Shown piece after piece: positions 48,501-60,308 of a DNA stretch of 64,000 nt. The notes beneath the pieces were generated by a model, which was given only the letters and a program-made list of their open reading frames with translations, was not told the DNA's origin and made no database searches. The translations under genes were made by a program, and so were the position numbers. The stretch is from Ziziphus jujuba (taxonomy: Eukaryota > Streptophyta > Magnoliopsida > Rosales > Rhamnaceae). The stretch's first letter is position 1; every line of letters starts with the position of its first letter. The DNA is taken from assembly GCF_031755915.1 (NCBI RefSeq), contig NC_083389.1:23435001-23499000 (forward strand), given 5' to 3'.

Positions 48501-49059
48501 TGAATTTATTAAAATAAGTATTGCAAAAGATTATTAAATATATATTTTTTTTATTTTTTATTTTAAAGTTTGCATTATTTTTATAGGAAATGACATGTAT
48601 TCCTATGTCTTTTATAGGTGCATGCAATTCCCCAAGAATACCAAGGATTTGGATTCAATGGCAATCATTTCATTGATACTAACAAGAATATATAAAAGTT
48701 TGACACAGGTATAGAAACATTGAAAATAAGTTTTATATTATTGTTTTTACTATTTAATGTATTATGTAATTTAGAAACATCTATTACATTTCTTTAGAGG
48801 TAAAAATAGTATTCTTTTATATATATATATATATATATATATTGGTGAATAAAGTATTTTTACATTTGGTGGTAGATGTGTTTTGTTCATATTATAAATT
48901 AGTGTTTCATCATATATAATATACTACATCAGTATTAACAAACCATAATAATTTGTATGGTGCATTTCGCTGTACATAAACAGAACCTTAAAAGGGATTG
49001 CTTTGTAGGAAAAGTTACTGTAGCACAGTAGAGTAGAAAGCAAAATAGAGAAAAAAGTT

Positions 49060-49548
49060 GCTGCAACGCCGTATAGTAAAAAGAAAAATAGAGGAAAAAA
49101 AAAGTTTGAAAGAAGAATGGCAAAGGAATTGCACAAGAAATTTAAAAATAAATATAAAAAGTTTAGAAAAATAGAGGAATGGTATGGTGGTTCTTTTAAA
49201 ACTTTAATGAGGTGGAATCCAGGTGGTATAATAATAATTAAAAAAATACAAAAGTTATGATTGAAGGAGAGAAGTACAGGAAGAATTGCACAAGAAAAAA
49301 AAAAAAAAAAAAAAAAAAGGAAAAAAAGAAGAATGATATTCTTTTAAAATTTTAATAAGGTGGGGCTGAGTTGGTATTTTGTATTTATAAAAAAGCTTAA
49401 TCTATCAGTGTAAGTTAGCGGAGAGTGACGTAAAAAAGTAAGAAAGTGTGTGCTGACATTTTAAATGAGCTGTGTATTTTTTATTAATAGAACAGACTTG
49501 CAGACAGAATTTTGAAGAACAAAAGATCTGTATCCCCATTGAGACATA
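49060..49548 (-). repeat. MULE terminal inverted repeat, right
   Basis: Reverse complement of 46,128-46,600 with many small changes and an A-run at 49,296-49,318. The best-preserved blocks are 49,228-49,275, 49,376-49,440 and 49,471-49,495. Confidence 0.75.
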
Positions 49549-49579
49549 CATTTGCATTTGATTTAGATGTAGTTTAGTT

Positions 49580-49850
49580 ATGTGGTTAGTTTTTAGTTTT
49601 TACTTTTAATAATTTTTTCCACTAAATATTTTTAACTTATTTCAAGTGGTAGTTAGTGGTAGTTAGAACTTTTTAAGCATTCTAAACTAACTAAAATATT
49701 AAGGAAATAAAAAAAATTAAAAATTAAAAAAAAAAAAAACCCAAATTAAACACAACTTCAAATGTGTTAGTTTTTGGCTTTTTATTTCTTTTTCTGTCCT
49801 TTATAATTACTTAATATATCTAACAAACTATAATTACTACCACTAACATA
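49580..49850 (+). repeat. AT-rich repeat flanking the Mutator-like element, right copy
   Basis: Direct-orientation counterpart of 45,900-46,123, with an additional A-run near 49,724-49,739. Confidence 0.5.
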
Positions 49851-50830
49851 AGCAAAATACATATAATTAGATAAAAAGATAATAATAAAAATAGAATCGT
49901 GCTACCGGACGGCACTGTAGCGAGTCACTTCAAATTGTAATGGTTTATTAGGTTTAACTTTTATTTTATTAAGAAAGATCCTTATCCTAATTGTGAATAC
50001 GATACAGCCGCTTCTACATGTCAAGTCAAATTCTTGTCACCTTAGCCATGTGATGGCTGTTAGGATTGTCATTTGCTTTGGATTACTATTAAATACTTAA
50101 TAGTCAGTCACTTTCTCAGCTAGCTAGCTTTATGTGCTTACATGGGTGCAGTTTTAATCTACTGGAAGCGTAGCTCCCACCTTATGTTCGACAATTCTTA
50201 ACATGGCAATTACTAAATTTTGCTATTTATCCAACTAATGTTTTAATCTCAAATCATTGACTGAAATAAGACCTCCAACATCTAGTACGTCAGTACATTT
50301 CCAACATAAATTGAAACTGCTTATTTTGGAAACATGTATATGTGATTAGCAGGTTTATTGGTTCTTTCTCAGAATGTAAAAATCTATTCCTTATTCTCTT
50401 CTTTTTCTTGTTTTCAGGTTTGCTTTGGCTTTGCTGTATGTTCTCACTAACTAATGATATTACATATACCTCAAGTTTTCGTAATTGATGATGGCTTTAT
50501 GCGAATTAAGGAATTTAGCATTCGCATGTCTAGAAGCAACTTTCTTCCATCAATTTGTTTCTTTCCTAGAAAGGAGAAATATTTAAAAAAAAATTTATAT
50601 GTGCCAAGAATTTGAATTTGGGACGTCCTACCAATGATTTTTGAACAATCAAAGAACCAGAAAAAGGCTGCTGTCATTCATTCATCGTCTCAACCCTAAG
50701 CTTGATGAGTGCACTCTTCATTCTTGATTAATGGTCTTCAATTAAAAACTTAGTCAATATTGGAAGATACAATAAACTGAAGCAAAGAGTAAAATATTAT
50801 TTATACAGGCACAACTTTGTATTATAGGAT
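49851..50830. other. Spacer between the MULE and the syntaxin gene
   Basis: AT-rich with no credible ORF or RNA gene. The last part is downstream of the syntaxin gene, which is on the minus strand. Confidence 0.6.
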
Positions 50831-50971
50831 AAACCCAGACCAACGCCATGGAAAGACGGAAGACTGTTAAACATGGAATAAACAATGAAATAATACAACT
50901 CAAATACCATAGAAAACCATTGCAGAAAAGCAAATGCCATCTGAAATGTTCAAATTTCTCTTTGAGTCACC

Positions 50972-53900
50972 TCACTTCTTCAGTACACTGAAAATATAGG
51001 CAAGTCATCAGAATAACCTCTGAATTTATAAGAAATGAGAGAAAAACATTGGATTACAAATCACTAAGCTCTTGATCCAGCATATTTGATAAGCAATTCC
51101 ACTAAATATCAAATATTCAACAATCAAACAGAAGTGAGGTAAAAGTCTAAAGAGTTCAAAGATTGTGATCAATCAAATCAGATTGCTCAAATAAAACATG
51201 AATATGAAGTATCCTAGAGTATTACTAGTTAGTTAAACAGATCAGCCTCAACTCCTTGCAGTCAACAGACAGGTCAAAGACCAGCAGTGTACAAACAACT
51301 CCAAACTCAGTAAGAGATTCCAATTTGCACAATGCTTCCTGGTTCTCTACAAGATATTTATTTAAAAAGATTCATATTCCACATTCTACTCCATGAACAC
51401 CGATGAATTTACTAGAAACTGATGACAGTAGGTGGTGGACATTACGTATTTCTCATCAGACTACATAAACTTTGACAAATGCTCTTAAGGAAAAATGTCT
51501 AACTAATTGTAATTAAATACAATACTAGATTAAATGCGATCCCTCCCCTCCCTCTTCAATGCATAAATAGAAAAGAAGGATAGCAATTTTATGGACAAGC
51601 ATCAATATTGCAATGTCTATATAGGAGAACAGTTTTTGATCATGCAATTATCTTAATTAATAAAACGACATCAAGTTCTCTCTTCAAGCATTTGAAGGTG
51701 TTATGCCAAATTCTTAAAACTACAGAAAAAAATTAGTTTTTATCTCTAAAATTATCCATCTTGGCTTTTGATATACATCTTGAAGATACGTTCCACAACA
51801 CCATCATGCTATAGCTAAACTAGACATTTTAATGGTCATCAAAGGATTTAAATAATAATGCTACACCATATCCCCAAGGTTCAATTCAATGTCATGCTGG
51901 AACCATCTATAAATGTTAATGTAGAAACTGGCAAAGCGAAAGAGAAAGAGAAGTAAGAGAGAGAATAAAGGGGAGAAAATCAGAATGAGACGAATCAACC
52001 ATAAAGGATATAAAAACTCTTAATAAAGAAACTCATGAACAAAGAATTCTAACAAAAGAAAACTCTAATAAAGTGACTAAACTAATTATAATTCTAATTC
52101 CTAAGTCATAAATTAACGAATATTGTCAGTAAATCCTCCCATCATATTCAGCCTCTAAGTATAACATACCACTTGTAGGTAGGCGTAAATGCCAAAAAAA
52201 AAGTATTAAAAGTCCATGACTAAAAAGTTATATAACTTACTTGTACAAATAAGCAGCAATTCCCAGAATTATACACAGCAAAACTATATCAATACAGAAA
52301 TTTCGACTGGACCTTAGCTGAAAAAAGCCAAAAAACTCATATTAGCTAACCCAAAAAGTTATCGAAGTTCATAAAATAGAGAAATTTATAGCTAAATTAC
52401 CTGGTTGACAGTGTCCCTAAGTCTAACATTGGTATTCTTAAGGTCAGCTGCAGCCTTGTCAACCTGATGTAAAAAGCAGCATTACGTAATTAATTTCTGA
52501 AATCCAACCAAAGCACCAAGAAATATTCAAGTAGGGGACAATATTTCTCACTTTAGTATCAATCTCATCCATCAAAGGCACTTGCCTATCCAATTCCTGC
52601 CCACACCACAAAACATAGAATTAATTCAACTGCAAATCATGCAAAGGATAACAATAGCAGGAGATACCAACCTCATTCATATCAGAGGCCATGTTTTTCA
52701 ATGTATCCAAACCTTCTGATATCATTTCCAGTCCTTGATCCTGTGGGAACGTAAAGATGAATAATATAAATAGCTATGTCCGGAAATGCAACATATTTCA
52801 ATGGTAAGCATTCAAGCGTCCTGTTCAAACAGAAATCTCAAGACAAAACAAAAAACTTTTACAAATATGTGCCTTGCCTGCTTGATTCTCCGCATTTCAT
52901 ACTCTTGCCTGAATTGGCTCGACTCCTCCGTTTGTTTAAAGTATTCATCATCAAACCGTCCCTCTATCATTACCATGATATACACATGCAAAAATGAAGC
53001 ATGAGAACCAATAGATATTTTCCCTCATAAATCATAGAACATAACTTTAAAAAAAAATAAATAAAAAAAATTATATCTAGTAAACAATCTCTAAAGAAAG
53101 TTAACAAAAAGTTCAAAGATCACCTGAGTCAAACTTGATTTCAGCACGAGAAGCCGAAGCTGCCCAACCTCCAGATTGTTTTGGTGCAGCTGGAGTCCCA
53201 TCTGGAATAGCTTGAATCCTATCCGGCAAAGCAAGGACCAGATCATTACGAGCAGTAAGCTCTTCCGTTGAAAGCCCTTTAACCTGTGAACTAATGGCAT
53301 ATGATTATGCAACCCAACCCAAAATTATTATACCCATGGCTATCCCAAAAAATAGGAACAGGACGACTCAACTCCACACAAAATGGAATCCAACATAATT
53401 TAATCTACATTTCCCCATCTCTAGAGAATAAAGTTAAATCATTGAGAAAATATATAACCATTTTACAATTGATAAAGTTAAATCATTGAGAAAATATATA
53501 ACCATTTTACAATTGACCAGAATGTTATAGAGATTAAACAAATTCATTGAAGAAGTAGAGACGGACCTTCTTTATTGCTAATCTCTGCAGCTTTGGGACC
53601 TCCTCGAGCAACCGAGCCTTTGTCCGACGAATCTCGGCATTCAACGCAACCGCAGATGCCCTACTTTTCTCCTTAGAAGCGACCTCTGCTTTCTGCAAAT
53701 CAAATTGCTATAATCTTTAGGTTTAATACAAAAGGCATACCCCTAGTTTGTCCTAACTTCCCCACATTCTTCACACAAAATAAGTCTGGATCAGCTATTA
53801 TTAGCTATAATAGGAAGTGAAGTTTTAGTTTACAGCATTGTATATACTTTTCCTTTTTCACGATTTCTCAGCAACCAAACAGGATCTAATAAGAACATAC

Positions 53901-54095
53901 ATTGACAAGGAAAAGAGTGAGAGAGAAGTGAGGGAAAACCTCAAGAGCTGCGTCGATGTCGGCTTCAACGGAGGCGTAGAGTCGAGCAAAGGCATCGTCG
54001 CCGGCGACATTGAGATCCTTCTGTTTTTCAACGTCGTATTTGTCATATTTCTTGCAGATCGCGTCTACTCTCGTCAAGATATCGATCACACTCAT
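50972..54095 (-). CDS. SYP71: Qc-SNARE syntaxin of plants 71-like, nine exons
   Basis: Coding exons on the minus strand: 54,095-53,940; 53,692-53,567; 53,283-53,124; 52,963-52,878; 52,740-52,672; 52,596-52,552; 52,463-52,401; 52,317-52,241; 50,987-50,972. They join in frame to 265 aa, the length usual for SYP71. The protein is a tail-anchored Qc-SNARE for membrane fusion at the ER, endomembranes and plasma membrane/cell plate. The N-terminus MSVIDILTRVDAICKKYDKY is diagnostic. The N-terminal helical region spans residues 1-110, and the SNARE helix about 177-232 with the probable zero-layer glutamine at 204. One membrane anchor of about 20 residues (about 242-262) is followed by a short lumenal tail ending KK. 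Intron 4 is GC-AG; the others are GT-AG. Intron 8 is long (1,253 bp) and separates off only five codons. A 3' UTR runs to about 50,830. It is intact and very likely functional. Confidence 0.95.
52741..52877 (-). other. GC-AG intron of the syntaxin gene
   Basis: On the minus strand exon 4 ends AAGCAG and the intron begins GCAAGG. The acceptor is CACAG before GATCAAGG. No GT within reach preserves the frame and the conserved KQ-DQGL sequence, so the minor GC donor is required. The donor context AG/GCAAG is a good GC-type match. Confidence 0.85.
53429..53516. repeat. Perfect 44-bp tandem duplication in syntaxin intron 2
   Basis: Two copies with a 44-bp period, each containing AAATCATTGAGAAAATATAT and ending CAATTGA. 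It is wholly intronic. Confidence 0.9.
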
Positions 54096-55032
54096 CTTCT
54101 TCTGATGGTTTTCCTCTTTCTTTCTCGCACCCAAAGTAAAATGCGTGTGGTGATGTGGGTTAACCAGCGAAGGTAGCGGTTTCAAATCTTTACAGCCTGT
54201 GCGCAATATAAATAAATAATAAACTACTTTTTCCAACCCAAAAAAAAAAAAAGAATTTTTTTTTATTTGGATTTTAAAAATTTGGGTTAATATCCTAAAT
54301 ATAAAGCAGTCCTTCACATCCGCTTGGAGTCTGTCATTATCTCCTAAATAGCTATTTAAATTAATTAAATTTTAAAAATAAATATAAATTGCAATATTTT
54401 TTTTTTTTGCTGAATCAATATAATTTTATTTTATTTATATATATTTATTTTGTTTTGTTTTTTTTTTGTTTTTTTTTTGCTCGAATATATTTATCTTGTT
54501 TGTGTATTGGATGACATGCAACATAATAATAAAATAGGTTTTAAAACGATATAAAAAGACTATTATTAAAATACAAACAAAACAATAAAATAAGAATGAA
54601 AATTTGCATCTCACAAAAAAAAAAAATAATAAATTGCAAATCTGGATGAAAATATTGACCCCTTTCCTCCCCCGTCCTCTTCTTCTCGTTTCACTTCTTT
54701 ACCTTTTTTTCTTTTTTTTCTTCCCATTTCTGTCTACCTAACATTCCCAATTTTCAAATTGAGTTAAATCAGCTTAAAACCCAAATCTGATTTCCAAAGC
54801 ATGGCTAAAAAAGGACAAAGATCTACGTTGTTTCACTTGAAATGAAGCATCTCAATTTAGGATTGATTCGTATAACATATCAGTTCCAGACTATCTAATT
54901 TTTTAACCTCCAAGAAATCTTATAATGCTTCGTGTCCATAATCCTTTTATTAATTTATCTTTTGGAAAATAGTAGTGAATTTCTTTTTTAATGTGTTTTT
55001 GGGGTCATAAATTATGGAAAAATTATTTTTCT

Positions 55033-55068
<36 letters not shown>
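55033..55068. repeat. Compound (TA)n(TG)n microsatellite
   Basis: A TA run passes directly into a TG run. Confidence 0.95.
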
Positions 55069-55069
<1 letters not shown>

Positions 55070-56763
55070 ACTCGTGCACAAGCCCAATTATTTTAAATTA
55101 AAAAATATTATAATATTTAAATCACGAATTTTCCATATGGGATGTATATAAAAATTTATGGTTGGGAAATTATTTTATCTTTACCCAAAGTACTTTTGGA
55201 AAGTTAAGTAATAGAGTGGTACATGCCGAATTACACTTGGGTATACAAGAAATTATGTCTCATTTTGTCCTTAAGACCCTTTGAATTCCTAAAGTGCCCT
55301 CGCCATTTTTGTCTCTGTATAGTGCCAATACCACTATATTTTGGAACCTAGTTCCTCATATTCTTTCTTCCTTTTATTCTTGTTAACGGTGTTGGTTTGA
55401 TGATAACTAGATATTTGAGTTATGTCATCACTTTTCTGTCGATATTGCTTTATTACTTTAGACATTTGTTTTCTATTTTGATATCTGTTTAGTTGAGTTG
55501 TGATATTTGAGTTGCAAAATTATTTTGTCTTTTAATGTTTAATTTTTCTTTTCAGACATATATACTCTATTCAGTTGTATTATTTAGTTTGAATGTGACT
55601 TTGATCTTCTTCTTTTTTTCACATTAATGGGATTCAACATGAATTAAATAGAATATCAATTAAATTGTACAAAGAATGGATTCTATAAATTGTTTAACTT
55701 AGATTTTGGCTAAATCTATTCAAAATGTAGATGTTAAAATTGAAAAGTGAATTGATTTGTGTAGTGCACGACATTGATTTTATAATGGTACTTCTTTGAA
55801 AGTTTCATTTCAGGGATTATTCAAAAGCAATTGTTCCAGTTCTGAGCTATTTAATGGTGAATAAGATGGCCATATATATAGAATTTAACAAACCAAATCA
55901 AATAAATTTTATTTTGTTTTTATCCTGAAATTGGTGTGATTTGACTACAGTGGAGGAGAGAGAATTTTGTACCAAATCAAAGATTAAACCTTGGACATGT
56001 ATATATCAAACAAGATATTATAATTACTTAATGTGTTTTAGGATTTTTTTTTTTAAATATGTTTTGGAATTAATTTTTTAAATTTTTTTATCTTAATTTT
56101 ATATGTTACTGTTATTTTTAAAAGAAAAATATTATTTATATCATTGGGAACAGTTATTGATGGAATATTTATACTATAAAACATTTTAAATAACTACTAT
56201 TAAAGGATTCATATGAAAAAATAATAAAAATTTATCATATAAGCTGATCAATATTAAAACTTTTTTAAAAACACATTTTATATGATTATCAAATGGAAAT
56301 GTTTCGTTTATATCCCTGAATATAAAAATATTCTTTGGGCTTTTAATAATGTCATCCATAATTTTTTAAAAATTGTAAATTATCCTTATACTCTTACTAC
56401 AATTAAATTAATTTAAAAATTCCTTTTATTTCTTTTTTTTTTTTTGAAAAAATTAATTTGTAAATTTGAGAACTTTTTTTTTTAATATGGTAATTTAGAC
56501 TCTTTTAAAGGATGTGAATAATATTATTAGAAATAGCATTATAGGACCTTCTGAGACAAAATAAAGCTCGGCAAGAATTGAATCCAAATTCTAAAATTTG
56601 TAAAAGTAACCGTTGAGTAGTTTTCTTGCCGTCAAAATATCATGCTTAATAGTTATCAAATCTGTTGTATAATTATAAACATTATCAAATAATCAAATAA
56701 ATTTTAGTTTTAGTATACATCTAAATCCTGCAATTGGTTTTTTTTTTTTCCCCCTTTTTATTG

Positions 56764-57273
56764 TTTTAAAGGGGTGTATTGAATAATGAGTTTGATGGAT
56801 TTAAAAAGATTTTAAAAGTACAAAAGTATTCAATTAAGATTTTTATGGAATTTATTAAAGTTTTAGAGGGGTGTATTCAATCTAAAATTTGAAGAATTTT
56901 AAAAGTATTTAAAAGTTTGGAAGTATTTAATTTAGATTTTAAAGGAATCTGTACAAATCCAATGATATTTAGATCAGATTCCAGTTATATTCAAATAGGA
57001 CTTTGTAGAATTCTTTTAAAATATAATGATATTTAAAAAGTCATTAATTTTAAAAGATTTTAAAAAGATAGATTTCAATGGATTTGAAAGGATTTTAACA
57101 GTGAAATTATGAAAAAAAAATTGTCAACATAAAATCCAAACTTAATCTCAAAGTTTCATTGGATTCTTATAAATTCTTTATGAAATCTATGAAATTTCAT
57201 TACAATCTATCAAATTCTTTCAAATCTATAATTCATTTTAAATCCATTAAACTCTAGATTGAATACATCCCTC
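56764..57273. mobile_element. PIF/Harbinger-like MITE (56,866-57,273) nested in a related fragment
   Basis: The inner element (408 bp) begins GAGGGGTGTATTCAATCTA and ends TAGATTGAATACATCCCTC, an almost perfect terminal inverted repeat. It is flanked by TTA on both sides (56,863-56,865 and 57,274-57,276), the TWA duplication of PIF/Harbinger. Just to its left, from about 56,764, lies a second GGGGTGTATTGAAT-like terminus after TTA. The inner element therefore seems to have landed in an older, incomplete relative that continues after 57,276. Confidence 0.8.
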
Positions 57274-57767
57274 TTAAAGTATTCAATTTAGAATTCTATA
57301 GAATCCATATAAATCTTATAGTATTCAATTATGAGTTTTTAAAAGTCTATAAAAGTGTATTGGTATTCAAAAAGTCATTAACTTGTAAGAATTTTAAAAA
57401 TTGATGGATTTGATTGGATTTAGAATGCTAGGTATAAATACTCAAGTCCTTAAAAAATCTAGCATCCACAATACAGATTTCGTCAGATTTTAAAATCCAA
57501 CACCAAAGGAGAGCCCTACCTTGAGACAGAATGAAGAACGGACGGACAATTTCATGAACGAATTGCCAAACTAAGCAGACAGACCGATGGCAACCTTTCC
57601 GGTGGCCTCTCTTCACGTGCTTCCTTGCTTGAGTTGGGCTTCTGGTATGACTCAATTTTTTCTGCTTTTTTCTTTATGCTTCAAATGTGTCGAATCATTG
57701 TTGTTCTTCGGAAAATACAAAAAATAATAACATTCATCTCCTAAATCTAGTAAATTATCGTTCATGG

Positions 57768-58024
57768 TAAAAGAAAAAGTAATTAGTTTAATTTAATTTA
57801 AAATAATATATATATATAAATTTGATTTGACTTTTGTATATATGTAAAACATATAGAAAAAGAAAATTCCCAGGTGTGGGAAGCCTCCATCCCACTTTAA
57901 AAGAAAAAGTGAAAAAGTAATTGATTTAATTTTATTTAATATAATATCTATAAAGGTTTGATTTGAGTCCTTGGACATATGTGAAACATATAGAAAAAGA
58001 AGATTATAGGAAGCCTTCAACCCG
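57768..58024. repeat. Diverged tandem duplication, unit about 130-140 bp
   Basis: Copies at about 57,768-57,898 and 57,908-58,024 share AAAAGAAAAAGT..AATT, a TTTGATTTGA block, an AAACATATAGAAAAAGAA block and a GGAAGCCT block in the same order. Confidence 0.7.
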
Positions 58025-60308
58025 GCAAGATCTGAATTACATGTATTTTATGATTTGGCTACTATTATATGTAAGAAGAACATGTACTTCCTGAAAAAAT
58101 ATTTTATTATATTCAGCATTTGAATCAGAATAAAAGTTTACTATGCTCTCATATTCCACTTCTATTGTAACATCAACTTTAGAAACTTTAAGAAAACAAA
58201 ACCAGAAAAAGCTAAAAAAAAAAAAATTGCATTCTAGAAACTCTTCATTATTAATCATATTTCTCCAAAACAAAACTCTAGTTCAAAATATACAATTCTA
58301 CTATTAATTGATATTACTCAAGAAAGAACGAAAGCATAGTTCTCAACTTTCTAGAGAATATACACGAATATGAATATTGTTGATATTGAAAATCAATTAT
58401 CATTAATATCCTATAATATTGTTTTTGCATACCAACAATTTTTGAAAGCTTGCAAAATAACAAGTCATTGAAAATCTTAGGATACGACTATGCTAGCATC
58501 TTGAAACACTCTGTTTATATAAGATATTATATATGAAATTGCAACAAAATTTATGATTTATATCTTAAACTTGGATTACATCTTGTTCAAGATTCTTACA
58601 ACAAAGAATAAATTATACATTAGGACTTCTCCTAGTAAGGATGACGATGGTTCCATAAATACTAGTGTTCTCATGGCTTCTAAGAATCTATTTCTAGCTT
58701 TTAAGGCTTAATACTATTTTTATAAATATTTGTTAATTTTTGTGAATAATACTTCAAGCCTTCTTCATAAAAGCTTTTAATAAAGGTAAAACAAAAAAGA
58801 AAAAAAAAAGATTTTCAAAAAGCTTTTTTTGAAAAGCAGAAATATTAAAAAAAAAAAAAAAAAAAAACCTAAACAGAACTAGGTTGAATCACTGCTTTAT
58901 GTGAACAATATATATGTGTGACTGCTAGTATATATATATATATATATATACATATAGATAAATATGTGTGATCACCAGTTATCCTTCAAACGATATAGCT
59001 AAATGATAACTACAGTATGACTATTCCATTCTAGGTGTTATCTTGTATATTAATGGATTTGTTCAAATAAAGTTGTTTTGTATGAACCAATATGATTCAC
59101 CCCAACTACTATGCTCCGAACCATCTTATTGAACCTTGAAATTTTTTCATTGAAATATTGTTGGCTTAAAGTTTCTATATGAATTCATTTTATCCACATA
59201 AATCTTATAGGCTCATTTTGCTTGTGTTCATGCACATCATGTGTTTAAGTTTTATGAATAAAATATATTTGATAAAATTTCCCAAAAGTATGGTACGATA
59301 ATTCGTTTCATATATTGACTCCTCCTTTATATAAATATTGATATTGTGTTTTGATTTTTGGTTGTTTTTAATTTTCCACTTTGAAATATAGAATCTTGAT
59401 TAGTTGAGTTAACTTTCTTGGATACTTTTGTTGGGTGCTTGGGCTTTGTATTTAGATATTCATTATCACAATGGGAGATTTACAACGAAAAGGTAAAACT
59501 GCATATAACATGTGGACCTCGCAAGAAAATAATATGTTGTTGGAACTGATGGTTGATGCTGCTAATCGTGGATGGCATGACAATATGGTGTACTTAGCAA
59601 ACTAACAGTGGAAAACAAGATGCTTCCTAAGCTTAATGAAGCACTTGGGTATAATAAAAATTATATTCAGTATCAGAGTCGCTTGAAATGGTTTAAAATG
59701 CGTTATCAAACATTTTCTCAACTTATGCGTTTCAACTCTGGTTTTAGATGCAATGCAACCACACAAAGATTCACCGCCACAGATGAAATATGGGATGATT
59801 ACTTTAAGGTGAGATTATGAATTTTCATGAGAATGTATTTTATATTATATCTTATATATTTTTTAGAATTTTTATATGTTAACATAATATTATATTTATT
59901 TTATTTTATTTTTTATATTTGTCAGTCTCATCCAAACCAGAAACAACTACGAACAGACACTTTTGCTGACTTTGAGGATTTGAAAATTATTGTTGGAAAT
60001 GGAACTACTATTAGAAAAAATTCTATTGGATTGGGAGACGATACAGATGCAAGAATTTATGCGCAAGATAAAAGTACATATGTTAGGATAGATGACTATA
60101 TATATGATGAGATTAATAAGGCATATGTGCAAACTCAACTCGATCCATCATACCAAGCACCTTCACTAGGACATAATGAACCATCAATGTCGGAGCTCAA
60201 TCCAAATTTAGAAGTTCCCATGGAAAACACTGTTCAAAGAAAATGAACTAGAAGTAAATATGAAGGGAATACTCGTTCATTTGATCAGAAGAACGCTACT
60301 CGAGTTAA

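Larger units (their letters stand above)
46128..49548 (+). mobile_element. Mutator-like element (MULE) with long inverted termini
   Basis: Two long inverted repeats (about 46,128-46,600 and 49,060-49,548) enclose a broken FAR1-type transposase, which is the build of Jittery/FAR1-type MULEs. The exact ends and the 9-11-bp target duplication could not be fixed because the outer 40 bases are diverged. Confidence 0.75.
54096..59470. other. AT-rich intergenic region upstream of the syntaxin gene
   Basis: No credible gene. The first few hundred bases are the syntaxin promoter and leader. A TA/TG compound microsatellite lies at 55,033-55,068. A MITE, a related MITE fragment and a tandem duplication are listed separately. 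The small ORFs here are short and low-complexity. Confidence 0.65.

Noticed and set aside
53838..54176. Plus-strand ORF opposite the syntaxin start
   Set aside because: Antisense shadow of exon 1 and the promoter; the minus-strand exon model joins cleanly to a complete SNARE.
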